Shown piece after piece: positions 15,597-23,297 of a stretch of 28,299 bases of DNA. Under the pieces are notes generated by a model. The model was not told where the DNA came from. It saw nothing but the letters and a program-made list of their open reading frames with translations, and ran no database searches. The stretch covers positions 1 through 28,299 of the IMG/VR virus record IMGVR_UViG_3300033149_000908. One strand, given 5' to 3'. The DNA is from a virus. The stretch's first letter is position 1. Every line of letters starts with the position of its first letter. A program made the position numbers and the translations under genes.

Positions 15597-15811
15597 TGGT
15601 AGATGGATCGCTATTACTTTTATTTTTTCACGATAGTTCCGGTCCACCGGCTTTTAGGGCCGAGGAAATCAACTTTTCACTGGATACAAACACCCAGTCT
15701 GAGTTTAATTTAGAAATTCAGACGGAAATCGAGCAGATTTTGAGTATAAATAGACAACTGGACGACACGTTAGAAATAAATCGTTCAATGGAATTTACAG
15801 TAGAGAGATAA
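15596..15811 (+). CDS. Small alternating-strand protein with INR repeats
   Basis: A 71-residue protein coupled to the preceding gene through TAATG. Its last ~35 residues alternate strictly between hydrophobic and polar positions with a decamer-like repeat (ILSINRQLDD, TLEINRSMEF, then TVER at the end). The C-terminal L-x-I-N-R-x-x-E-x-x-x-x-R signature is shared with the 60-residue protein upstream. Such alternation fits a long beta-strand in an intertwined trimeric fibre or a strand added to a partner. The N-terminus has a short hydrophobic stretch (LLLLFF) but not a full membrane segment. Function unknown. Confidence 0.6.
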   Translation: MVDGSLLLLFFHDSSGPPAFRAEEINFSLDTNTQSEFNLEIQTEIEQILSINRQLDDTLEINRSMEFTVER

Positions 15812-15814
15812 ATC

Positions 15815-16141
15815 ATGGCTTGCTCAGAAGAAGAAGTACATTACAATGATATAGGCACCGACATCGTGGTGACTGTAAATGACTGTGTTTCTGGCACAGC
15901 CACAGCATTAGATGTTTCGAGTGCTACTACGTTAGAATTAATTTTAAAAGCCCCCTCTGGTGCTTCGTCTACTAAGACAGCGGGTCTGAATACAGACGGT
16001 ACTGATGGGAAAATCAAGTATACTTCTGTAGACGGTGATTTTAACGAAGTGGGAACATGGAGAATACAGGCAAAAATAGTTATTGGCGGTGGGACATTTA
16101 GGTCTGATGTGGGGACTTTCAAAGTTTACGAAAACCTATAA
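15815..16141 (+). CDS. Small Ig/beta-sandwich baseplate-type structural protein
   Basis: A 108-residue protein with strand-rich sequence and the motifs DVSSATTLELILKAPSGA, GTDGKIKYTSVDGDFNEVGTW and GTFRSDVGTFKVYENL. This layout matches the short N-terminal beta-sandwich domain seen in baseplate upper protein-like phage proteins, where it serves as a structural or attachment module. It starts three bases after the preceding stop and is followed at 12 bases by the connector-like gene. Assignment as a virion protein is fairly safe; the exact location in the virion is not. Confidence 0.65.
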   Translation: MACSEEEVHYNDIGTDIVVTVNDCVSGTATALDVSSATTLELILKAPSGASSTKTAGLNTDGTDGKIKYTSVDGDFNEVGTWRIQAKIVIGGGTFRSDVGTFKVYENL

Positions 16142-16153
16142 GGTGGAGATATT

Positions 16154-16660
16154 ATGCCTTGGCAAATGGATATGATTCTCATGTTTAGATCGGTTATTGG
16201 CGATCTGGATGAGACAAAATATACAGATGAAAGACTCAAGCAGATTTTAATGGTTGGTGCTTATAACGTCCAAAATGAAGCTGTGTTTCTCAATACATAT
16301 GTTGTTAATGTTGGTCAGGTTTCAATTACTCCCGATCCAGTGGATGAGGGTGATAGTGACTTTACCATTTTAACAGTTTACAAATCTGCCTGTATTTTAA
16401 TTGGCAGCGAGGTTAAAACAGAATCAGCTAATGCTATTTCGATTAAAGATGGTCCATCGGCCATTGACCTTAGAGGGGTTAGTGGTAGTCTTTTAACGCT
16501 ATACAAGGATGTATGTGCTAAGTTTGATGAACTTATGACTAAGTATCAATACGAAAAAGGCGATGGTGGAACTCCTATCGGAACTGCTATTCTCGGACCT
16601 TACAGTCCGGGTAGTTGGGGGGTAAGTCAAAACCGTTATGATGGAGGTAGATATTACTAA
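16154..16660 (+). CDS. Head-tail connector/adaptor candidate
   Basis: A 168-residue, mainly alpha-helical protein with a good GGTGGAG ribosome site. The N-terminus (LDETKYTDERLKQILMVGAY) and the helix pattern with short beta-hairpin insertion are like the head-tail adaptor proteins that bind below the portal (HK97 gp6/SPP1 gp15 type). The C-terminal tail is Gly/Tyr-rich and ends in GGRYY. It is the first clearly non-fibre gene after the adhesin block, at the head of a run of neck-type genes. The stop overlaps the next start (TAATG). Assignment is by general character and gene order. Confidence 0.5.
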   Translation: MPWQMDMILMFRSVIGDLDETKYTDERLKQILMVGAYNVQNEAVFLNTYVVNVGQVSITPDPVDEGDSDFTILTVYKSACILIGSEVKTESANAISIKDGPSAIDLRGVSGSLLTLYKDVCAKFDELMTKYQYEKGDGGTPIGTAILGPYSPGSWGVSQNRYDGGRYY

Positions 16661-17664
16661 TGGCTACACTTACAACATTAACGCTGGATGGTGATGGTGT
16701 AATAGATGGCACCATTATGCATGATGATATCACATCCCCTCGATATGATCCCCCCTTTTACACACATTGTAATGATGATCCAGATAGTAGTTCATTCGAT
16801 TACGTTGCGAATGAAGGAAGCCCCGGAACGATGACGGCGAGGTTTACATTAACTAACGTTGATGCTGATTTTGACAGCATGGACACTTTTCAAATTAGGG
16901 TAGATAGAGAGGGTGGATTTGTTCCCGGTGCTACCGCTGTAATAAATGCTAGAGTATATTCAGGAACGGGAACTGGTACACCCTTGACTGATAGTCAACA
17001 AGTCGCTTCTTTTACAGATCTTAGAAGTGTTGCCACTGTTGTGTTTGGTAGCTTAACTGGTACTAAAGCACAATGGGATGATGCGGAAGTCGCGTTTGAG
17101 TGGCAAAACGTATCCACAAATGGTGAAATTATAAAAATTTACGGGTGTGATTTTGATGGTACTTATACAGAATCAGCACCGGCCAGTTCAACTTCAATCG
17201 CTGGGCGTTGGTTAGGAGAAAATAAAATGAGTTCACAAAAAATTATCGGTGGTAACGGTTTTAACGAGGGTGGTGCTACGGTTTTTTCAACCGTCACTGG
17301 CGAGGCTACAGATGTGTCGAATCCAGACCTTAATAGAACTGCACTTCCTACAGACTACAATATGTACGGAATTGTAGAAAGTCAGGACATTCTTGAAACC
17401 GCTGCGACCCAACTTCTTCGGGCTGGAATTCCCGGTAGACAATTTGAGGTTTTATCGTATGCGTTTGTTTGTAGTGCCGCTTCAACAGTTACTTTCAAGT
17501 CTGATACGACCGTTATAGGTGGTCCCTTTGTTGTTGCTGCAAATGGTGGAGTTTCTGCAAATGGTGGCGGTGAAGCCTTGTTTACAACTGCCGTGGGGGA
17601 AGATCTCAACGTGCAAACTACTGTCGGAGACATCGGTGGTCACATAACCTATAGGATTATCTAA
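16660..17664 (+). CDS. Two-domain beta-sandwich structural protein
   Basis: A 334-residue protein with two beta-rich halves. Residues ~1-175 resemble a carbohydrate-binding-like sandwich (FTLTNVDADFDSMDTFQIRV, QWDDAEVAFEWQNVS). Residues ~190-334 are a small sandwich domain recurrent in phage structural proteins, with FKSDTTVIGGPFVVAANGG and TTAVGEDLNVQTTVGDIGG. At the joint, AGGAG (17214-17218) stands eight bases before an in-frame ATG (17227), so the second half could be made separately, or two genes may have fused by loss of a stop. Both ends overlap neighbours by TAATG. Likely a virion surface protein; the precise role is unknown. Confidence 0.6.
   Translation: MATLTTLTLDGDGVIDGTIMHDDITSPRYDPPFYTHCNDDPDSSSFDYVANEGSPGTMTARFTLTNVDADFDSMDTFQIRVDREGGFVPGATAVINARVYSGTGTGTPLTDSQQVASFTDLRSVATVVFGSLTGTKAQWDDAEVAFEWQNVSTNGEIIKIYGCDFDGTYTESAPASSTSIAGRWLGENKMSSQKIIGGNGFNEGGATVFSTVTGEATDVSNPDLNRTALPTDYNMYGIVESQDILETAATQLLRAGIPGRQFEVLSYAFVCSAASTVTFKSDTTVIGGPFVVAANGGVSANGGGEALFTTAVGEDLNVQTTVGDIGGHITYRII
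17214..17229 (+). promoter_or_regulatory. Internal ribosome binding site and ATG within the two-domain gene
   Basis: AGGAG at 17214-17218 followed after eight bases by ATG 17227-17229 in the same frame as the host gene. Use of this start would give a 145-residue protein beginning MSSQKIIGGNG that contains only the second domain. An out-of-frame TAG at 17213-17215 overlaps the site, as at many normal gene ends. Confidence 0.45.
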
Positions 17665-18179
17665 TGGCGATTAATATCCCAAGCGGCGTTTTTGATGTAT
17701 ACAATGAAGCTATCTTGCTTTTCACAAGGTCGGCCACTTTGGTCTATCCTGAGAAAAAGGAGGACTGTCCGAATTGCATTATGAATACGATGGGTACAAG
17801 TAATCGGTCTGTGAGCATTTATCAAACCGGTGGTCCATACCCATTTGATCGGGGTATGCCTTGTCCTTATTGCAATGGAAAAGGTTACAAGGCTGTAGAA
17901 GCAACTGACAGTATCACGCTTAGAATTTACTGGGATAGGAAGAACTGGGTTAAGACTGGGGCAGAAATCAACATTCCAGACATGTCGATTCAAACAATCG
18001 CTTACATGACAGATTTAGACAAAATAGAAAAAGCAAAATACTTGATTCCCTCTTATGATGGAATTGAGAAATACGACCCCAATGCAAAATACGAAAAGGC
18101 TGGAATATCTTTTCCTCAAGGATTTAAACAAAACAACACAAAATATGTTGTGACATTCTGGAAAAGGGCACAAGGATAA
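17664..18179 (+). CDS. Neck/head-completion candidate with CxxC zinc-binding pair
   Basis: A 171-residue protein with two CxxC motifs, Cys35-Cys38 (CPNC) and Cys67-Cys70 (CPYCNGKGY), likely to bind one zinc ion; the second resembles a DnaJ-type zinc repeat but no J domain or full four-repeat array exists. The zinc knuckle is inserted in a beta-rich protein with a strand-type end (TKYVVTFWKRAQG). It sits between the beta-sandwich gene and a tail-completion candidate, where head-closure proteins are usually encoded. Zinc binding is inferred from the four cysteines; a neck role is inferred from position. Confidence 0.5.
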   Translation: MAINIPSGVFDVYNEAILLFTRSATLVYPEKKEDCPNCIMNTMGTSNRSVSIYQTGGPYPFDRGMPCPYCNGKGYKAVEATDSITLRIYWDRKNWVKTGAEINIPDMSIQTIAYMTDLDKIEKAKYLIPSYDGIEKYDPNAKYEKAGISFPQGFKQNNTKYVVTFWKRAQG

Positions 18180-18181
18180 AC

Positions 18182-18793
18182 ATGGCAAGAGTTACATTTC
18201 TGGAATCCAATGCGGAGTTAGAAAAAAGAATACGGAAGGGTTTGGCTGAAGATATCAACAAGGCGATTCGTTCTAGAATTCCGCAATTAGAATCTCAGCT
18301 AGAACCTATATTCCGCAGTGCTTTGCGAGATAGTCCAGAGATGAACTCATTGTCAAACGGTTTACTAAGAGCCGAATTCGGATTGGAAAACGATCCCTCA
18401 AATGCTATTGTGGAGGCTGTAGTTAGCAGTTTAACTGTTCAATGGGTTAAAATAAACCCCAGCAATTTTTCTGGCGGCGTGACTATTTCATTGCAACCAT
18501 CGGATTTTGCTAATCTTTTGTCTCTGCCAGAAGGTAAGCAGGAGATTAAAGGTGGTTCTCTGCCTTGGCTGTCATGGTTATTGACATTGGGAGATGAAAT
18601 CATCATAACTGGATACGGAGTGGAGTTTGGATCATTTCCAACAACAAGAACCGGAGAAGCTAAAATGTCCACTAAATTTGCACCATACAAAGTTAATAGT
18701 GCATTTTCTGGAACTATAGATGACAACTTTGTTACTAGAGCAATTGATAGAGTCGCTGTAGAAGTTCAGAATGTGATAAGGAGGATACTATAA
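18182..18793 (+). CDS. Neck or tail-completion candidate
   Basis: A 203-residue protein with a helical N-terminus (LEKRIRKGLAEDINKAIRSR), a central beta region (GGVTISLQPSDFANLL, LGDEIIITGYGVEFG) and a C-terminal helix (DDNFVTRAIDRVAVEVQNVI). This order is like proteins of the HK97 gp10/tail-completion class that join head and tail. It starts two bases after the preceding stop and its own stop overlaps the next start (TAATG). The gene lies where tail-completion proteins are usually found. Homology was not tested. Confidence 0.5.
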   Translation: MARVTFLESNAELEKRIRKGLAEDINKAIRSRIPQLESQLEPIFRSALRDSPEMNSLSNGLLRAEFGLENDPSNAIVEAVVSSLTVQWVKINPSNFSGGVTISLQPSDFANLLSLPEGKQEIKGGSLPWLSWLLTLGDEIIITGYGVEFGSFPTTRTGEAKMSTKFAPYKVNSAFSGTIDDNFVTRAIDRVAVEVQNVIRRIL

Positions 18794-19773
18794 TGCCGGG
18801 AGGAAGTAATACTAAATTAAGTCTATACAAAGATAAAGTCCTAGATGCTGGATTATCTGAAATACTTTTGGATAATTTTGTAAATTTTTATGATTGGGGC
18901 TTGGTGGATGCTGGCGGGTTCTACTCTATAAACATTCCTCAGAGCGGCATTTACGGTGGTGATCGACATAAGCTAAGACTTGTAGATAGCCCAAATTATA
19001 CAGATGGTCAGGTCTGGGAGGGGTATAGACAGAATTGGGTTTGGGAGGGTGATGGCAATATAGATGGCGTCACCGAGCAACCTATCAATATATCTGGCGT
19101 TTTTGTAGATGGTTCATTTTACGCTAATGGTAATGTAGACAAACCTTTTTATATTGATTATCAGTTGGGTCGGGTTGTATTTGATTCTGCTGAAAGTACA
19201 TCTAGCGATGTACAAATAGCCTATAGCCACAAGCGTGTTCAGGTGGTTCCAGCCGAGGGTATTTCTTGGTTTCGTCAACTTCAGCAAAACTCCTTTAGAA
19301 ATGAGTCTAATTTTCAAGTACAGGGATCTGGAAACTGGCTAAGACTTGGACAATCTAGGGTGCAGTTGCCAGCGATAGCTGTAGAAGTGGTGCCAGCACG
19401 AGATACCAAGGGGTTTGAGTTGGGTGGCGGACAGTGGGTGAGAAGTGACGTTTTGTTCTACGTTATGAGTGAGAATCACTGGGAAACCGTTAATTTGATG
19501 GATACCATTGTTGCACAAAACGATAGAACTTTAACCCTGTTTGACACCACAAAGGTGGCACAGAGCGGGGTTTCCCCTTTTACTTTTGAAAATGGCAAAC
19601 AAAGAGAGCTACGTGGTCATGCTACCGCAAGTGGATTATACCCGCAATTAGTGGAAAATTACCCCTTTAGAAAATGTTTTATTTATGAAACAAGGGGGGA
19701 TAATATCACACAATTATCTGTAGATCTCTACATGGGCGTAGCACGCTGTAAAACCGAAGTGGGGCCGGTTTAG
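18793..19773 (+). CDS. Neck/tail-terminator-region structural protein
   Basis: A 326-residue protein just before the tail tube transcription unit. The first ~150 residues are rich in Trp, Tyr and Gly (for example QNWVWEGDGNIDG) and look like a beta-sandwich. The C-terminal half contains VRSDVLFYVMSENHWETVNL followed by MDTIVAQNDRTLTLFDTTKV, an alpha/beta pattern reminiscent of tail terminator proteins, which cap the tube and join it to the head. The length is greater than ordinary terminators, so a fusion of accessory and terminator domains is possible. It is too short and has the wrong character to be a tail sheath. Assignment is tentative. Confidence 0.45.
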   Translation: MPGGSNTKLSLYKDKVLDAGLSEILLDNFVNFYDWGLVDAGGFYSINIPQSGIYGGDRHKLRLVDSPNYTDGQVWEGYRQNWVWEGDGNIDGVTEQPINISGVFVDGSFYANGNVDKPFYIDYQLGRVVFDSAESTSSDVQIAYSHKRVQVVPAEGISWFRQLQQNSFRNESNFQVQGSGNWLRLGQSRVQLPAIAVEVVPARDTKGFELGGGQWVRSDVLFYVMSENHWETVNLMDTIVAQNDRTLTLFDTTKVAQSGVSPFTFENGKQRELRGHATASGLYPQLVENYPFRKCFIYETRGDNITQLSVDLYMGVARCKTEVGPV

Positions 19774-19780
19774 GCGTTTT

Positions 19781-19788
19781 TTGTGTAT
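19781..19788 (+). promoter_or_regulatory. Putative late promoter octamer TTGTGTAT, copy 5 (tail tube)
   Basis: Exact octamer seven bases after the upstream stop, within a T-run, 49 bases before the tube ATG. It gives the tail tube its own strong start, which suits a high-copy protein. Confidence 0.6.
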
Positions 19789-19837
19789 ATAATAATGCCT
19801 TTACCAGAGGGTATAACTCAAATAGAGGAGAATTTAA

Positions 19838-20872
19838 ATGGCACGTAATGATAGAATATTCTACGCTTGCCAAGCCGTTGTTATCGCTGCACCAACAGGA
19901 GAAGATCCTGCTGCTGCCGGTATTGTTCGTGGCTTGCAAAGTGTTGGAATGAATTCAAATTTTACGCTTGATCAGGTTTTTGAAATCGGTCAGCTTGAAA
20001 TTTATGAAAACATCGAAGATGTTGCTGATGTTGAAGTTACCTTGGAAAAGGTCATTGATGGCGAAAAACTTATCTTCAATCTCGCCTCCAATGGTTTGTG
20101 TCAAACTGACTTGGTAGCTGCTGCCAAGTCTCGTTGTGACGTTTATCTTGCGATTTACGACGATGGTACTTCCAATGCAACTGGTACAGCAAGAAATGTT
20201 TGCTGGAACTCCGGTATGTATATTTCGTCTGTTTCTTACAACTATAGTGTTGACGGAAACGCTACCGAGTCTGTGACTTTGGTTGGTAATGATCGTTTCT
20301 GGAATAATGACGGAAACCAAACTAGCGATACTGCTACGGCACAATTCCCCGCCGGTCTTACCGATGGTGAATTTGGAACAGACACGCCAAACTCTGGTGT
20401 TGTTCGCCGTAGGGATATTGACCTTGTTAGTTCTGACCTTCCGACCCTTGTTAAGTCCCAAGTTGGTGACGACACTGGTGGTCAAGGTGGCGGATTCCAC
20501 ATCCAGAGTGTTGCTGTATCTGCTGACTTTGGTCAGGAGAACATTTTGGAACTTGGACGATTTGGACCTTATGCCAAATTTACTTCGTTCCCAATTGAAG
20601 TTACCTGTGAATTTGAAGTTATCGCAACTTCTGGTGACTTGAAAAGTGTTTCCGGTGCAGATAAGAACTTGACCGATCAAGACATCGTTCTGTTTGACGA
20701 TGCTGGTACGGTTCTTGATCTTGGTGGAGCATCGTCTCCGACAGGTCTGACTGGAAAGAACAAGTTGACTTCGGTTTCCTATTCTGGTGGTGACACTGGC
20801 GGTGGGAACTCTACAGTTACTTATTCTTACAGTAACTTTAACACTTTACTCGTTGATGATGGTGGTAGCTAG
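19838..20872 (+). CDS. Major tail tube protein
   Basis: A 344-residue beta-rich protein with its own octamer and a strong AGAGGAG site. The N-terminal section (RGLQSVGMNSNFTLDQVFEI, then GQLEIYENIEDVADVEVTLE) has the look of tail tube/major tail proteins, whose rings stack into the tail around the tape measure. A second half with FGPYAKFTSFPIEVTCEFEV continues the strand pattern, followed by an apparently flexible Gly/Asp/Ser-rich end (DDGGS). Position, expression signals and character agree. No sheath gene lies beside it, in keeping with a non-contractile tail. Confidence 0.75.
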   Translation: MARNDRIFYACQAVVIAAPTGEDPAAAGIVRGLQSVGMNSNFTLDQVFEIGQLEIYENIEDVADVEVTLEKVIDGEKLIFNLASNGLCQTDLVAAAKSRCDVYLAIYDDGTSNATGTARNVCWNSGMYISSVSYNYSVDGNATESVTLVGNDRFWNNDGNQTSDTATAQFPAGLTDGEFGTDTPNSGVVRRRDIDLVSSDLPTLVKSQVGDDTGGQGGGFHIQSVAVSADFGQENILELGRFGPYAKFTSFPIEVTCEFEVIATSGDLKSVSGADKNLTDQDIVLFDDAGTVLDLGGASSPTGLTGKNKLTSVSYSGGDTGGGNSTVTYSYSNFNTLLVDDGGS

Positions 20873-20896
20873 TATATCTTTTTAGGGATTTAGGAT

Positions 20897-21943
20897 TTGG
20901 ATGATATATACTACAGCAAAGTTTTAAATAGAATAATTCAAGGTCGCCTACGCTTACGGCTGGGCGATCTTGTTTTGTTCATATATGAACCTGATATGGA
21001 TATCCTTGAGGAGTCTTATGAGGTTTACGAAAAGGCCAAAGAAAAGGCTTACTTTTCCGGTTGTTATTTGGATGAAGATATTATCAATATACTCATCGAA
21101 AATGACTTATGGTCGCCCTTTGATGATCAAGAATGTAAAAAGATCAATAAAGACATAGAAAAACTAAAGATACAGGCTTTCAAGTCTTTCTTTAAAAAGA
21201 AGGAACTACAAGGAATAAAAAGAAGTATAAGACTAATGGAAAAACAGTTAGCCATAACTGCAAGTAAAAGAAAATCATTAGATCACCTGACATGCAGTGG
21301 TGTCGCCGCTTTTGCCAGAAAATGTTGGATTATTGAGCAAACCACAAAAACACAAGATGGAGATTCGTATAATTTTAACAGGGCTAGTGTAACGGATATT
21401 CTTGACATGTATTCAGAAAATGCAATAAAACCCGAAGAATTTAGAAAAGTTGCACGAGACAATCCTTGGAGAATTATGTGGAACTCCTCTAAGAAAAGGG
21501 GCGATGTTTTTGGCAAGCCCTCTATACAGTTAGATTCTAATCAGTTATCTTTGATTTCATACAGTCAACTTTACGATAACGTTTACTCATCTCCCGATCA
21601 GCCCGCCGAAGCGGTGATTGAGGATGATGATTGTTTAGATGGTTGGTTTTTAGTGCAAAAAGAAAAATACGAAAAAGAAAAGAAAGCCAAGGAGATTGAT
21701 GATATGCTTTCACCAAAAGTCGCGGGCTCTCAAGAAGTTGTACTAATGGCGAACAATAGAGAAGAAGCTAATGAAATACATAATCTTAATTCAGAGGTTT
21801 CCAAGAGAATTGTCCGACAAAGACAGGCGGATATAGATTCTGCATCGGGAAATATGAATTTCAAAGAGCTTTCGGACGTAAGAGAGGAAAGATATATGAA
21901 CGCAGTTAACCAAGGAACTCAAGCAATTAAAGGAAAGGGATAG
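20897..21943 (+). CDS. Tail assembly protein/chaperone candidate (TTG start)
   Basis: A 348-residue, charged, mostly helical protein between tail tube and tape measure. The start is a TTG with AGGG (20884-20887) about nine bases upstream; the next in-frame ATG would remove a conserved-looking N-terminus (DIYYSKVLNRIIQGRLRLRL). The middle is coiled-coil-like (KDIEKLKIQAFKSFFKKKEL), and a Lys/Glu-rich part plus Arg-rich tail follow. Genes here usually encode chaperones that bind the tape measure or tail structural parts. An intrinsic-terminator-like hairpin lies inside codons ~15-25, which may lower its expression relative to the tube. Function is inferred from context. Confidence 0.55.
   Translation: MDDIYYSKVLNRIIQGRLRLRLGDLVLFIYEPDMDILEESYEVYEKAKEKAYFSGCYLDEDIINILIENDLWSPFDDQECKKINKDIEKLKIQAFKSFFKKKELQGIKRSIRLMEKQLAITASKRKSLDHLTCSGVAAFARKCWIIEQTTKTQDGDSYNFNRASVTDILDMYSENAIKPEEFRKVARDNPWRIMWNSSKKRGDVFGKPSIQLDSNQLSLISYSQLYDNVYSSPDQPAEAVIEDDDCLDGWFLVQKEKYEKEKKAKEIDDMLSPKVAGSQEVVLMANNREEANEIHNLNSEVSKRIVRQRQADIDSASGNMNFKELSDVREERYMNAVNQGTQAIKGKG
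20940..20971 (+). terminator. Terminator/attenuator-like hairpin inside start of chaperone gene
   Basis: Arms 20940-20948 and 20963-20971 form nine pairs with one G-U, closing a 14-base loop, and the 3' arm is followed by a T-rich stretch (TGTTTTGTTC). It sits 43 bases into the gene that follows the abundant tail tube. It may partly stop transcription so that downstream genes are made in smaller amounts. Confidence 0.45.
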
Positions 21944-21947
21944 AATT

Positions 21948-22331
21948 GTGAAAGATAAAATCACAAAAGGTTTTTTAGAAAGCTCGATAAACTTAAGAAA
22001 CATTCGAGAGGAAAGGAGAAAAGAGGTTTCAAAAGATGCTTTATTTAAGTCCTGCAAAAAGAAAGTCCAGACCACTATGATCGGGGCTTTGGACGCCATA
22101 GAAAAACAGTTGGGTTTTTTGTGGGGTTTCGATGGACAAGACGTTCTTACAGAGGAGCAGAAGCAACTCAAAGAAATTTATGATGAGGTTAGAGCAAATA
22201 TACTAGACAGGGGCAATACACAAATCAGAAACTTGGAAGCGGAATTTGCTAATTATGATGTAAGTCGGAAAATGTATCAGATCAACATCCCTGTTGTTCC
22301 TGAGTCAAACAATCAAGAAGGAGAAAAGTAA
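21948..22331 (+). CDS. Small helical protein in tail-chaperone region (GTG start)
   Basis: A 127-residue charged helical protein that begins with GTG four bases after the preceding stop, with GGAAAGGGA just upstream. A short Trp/Gly/Phe patch (KQLGFLWGFDGQDVLTEEQK) interrupts the helices. It is followed after two bases by the next gene (AAGGAG site). Tail assembly chaperones are often encoded as a pair here, sometimes through a -1 frameshift, but no clear slippery heptamer was found at the junction. Function unknown, probably tail assembly. Confidence 0.55.
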   Translation: MKDKITKGFLESSINLRNIREERRKEVSKDALFKSCKKKVQTTMIGALDAIEKQLGFLWGFDGQDVLTEEQKQLKEIYDEVRANILDRGNTQIRNLEAEFANYDVSRKMYQINIPVVPESNNQEGEK

Positions 22332-22333
22332 TA

Positions 22334-23296
22334 ATGGACACAGAAAGACAAATAGAAGGCTTGGATAAAGATGGTAACACTGTTAAGGTATTGTTAAAGT
22401 CGCCCGGACCACAAGAATACAGAGATTCTCAAATAGAGTACAACAAGGCTTTTAGAAAGGCTTTGGATTCTGGTGCTTTGTTGAGACAGAAATTGTCTGA
22501 CCACATGGAAGAACAGGGTATCTGGAACGAAGATAAGCAGCAAAAAAACGATCAATACGCCGAGGACATTGCCGCTAAGGAGGAGGTTTTGAGAGTCGGT
22601 GGCATCCCTCTTTCTGAGGCACGAGATGTTGCAATCGAACTTCGGCAGCTTCGTTTTGAGTTTAGAGAATTTCTGGCAGAAAGAAATCAGCTTGATCAAA
22701 ACTCTGTGGAGGGACAGGCCGATAATGCAAGATTTTCTGAGCTTGTTAGGCTTTGTATGCTAAATCCTAAAACCAAGCGTCCTTATTTCCAAAGCCAAAA
22801 AGATTACGATGCCAGTATGGACCAGCCTTGGGTTGTTGAGGCTTCCGGCGAACTGGCACAAATGATATATGGTCTAGATCCTGATTATGATAATAAGCTA
22901 ACAGAAAATAAATTTCTGAAAGAATTCGATTTTGTTAATGAGGACTTGCGTTTGGTTAATAACGGGGGACACCTCGTTGACACCGAGGGCCGCCTTATTG
23001 ATGAAGATGGTAGATTTGTCGCTTATCGCACAGAAAAGGCTCAAGAAGAGCAAGACGTAGAGCAGCGGTATTTTGTCAATCGGGGTGGCGAGGAGGTTGT
23101 AGAAGTCGTTGACTCAGATGGTGATTCCACTTGGGTTGTGAAGGACAAAGCTGAAAGAAAGCCATTCTTGGACGAAAAGGGAAAACCCATTATTTCTGCC
23201 AAAAAAGAAGATGCTGAAAAGGAGGAAGATTTGGTAGCGGAAACAAAGCCAAAGCGAACCAGAAAAAAGTCTGAGAAAACCTCCACAGACTCATAA
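22334..23296 (+). CDS. Tail assembly chaperone-like protein
   Basis: A 320-residue acidic protein directly upstream of the tape measure unit. The N-terminal ~230 residues contain KSPGPQEYRDSQIEYNKAFR, DSGALLRQKLSDHMEEQGIW and VEGQADNARFSELVRLCMLN, a pattern I associate with proteins encoded just before tape measures in several tailed phages. The C-terminal ~90 residues are a run of acidic repeats ending in a Lys-rich tail (KPKRTRKKSEKT). Such proteins likely bind the tape measure while the tube assembles. The stop is followed after one base by the promoter octamer. Assignment is from position and pattern. Confidence 0.55.
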   Translation: MDTERQIEGLDKDGNTVKVLLKSPGPQEYRDSQIEYNKAFRKALDSGALLRQKLSDHMEEQGIWNEDKQQKNDQYAEDIAAKEEVLRVGGIPLSEARDVAIELRQLRFEFREFLAERNQLDQNSVEGQADNARFSELVRLCMLNPKTKRPYFQSQKDYDASMDQPWVVEASGELAQMIYGLDPDYDNKLTENKFLKEFDFVNEDLRLVNNGGHLVDTEGRLIDEDGRFVAYRTEKAQEEQDVEQRYFVNRGGEEVVEVVDSDGDSTWVVKDKAERKPFLDEKGKPIISAKKEDAEKEEDLVAETKPKRTRKKSEKTSTDS

Positions 23297-23297
23297 A

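Noticed and set aside
17766-17880. DnaJ-type chaperone call for the CxxC protein
   Set aside because: Only two CxxC units, no J domain and a beta-rich structural context; a zinc knuckle in a virion protein is more likely.
18793-19773. Tail sheath protein
   Set aside because: At 326 residues it is short for a sheath, and its C-terminal half looks more like a tail terminator; no contractile-tail genes are seen nearby.
21920-21960. Programmed -1 frameshift joining the chaperone-region genes at 21943/21948
   Set aside because: No clear X-XXY-YYZ slippery heptamer was seen at the stop, and the downstream gene has its own GTG and purine-rich site.
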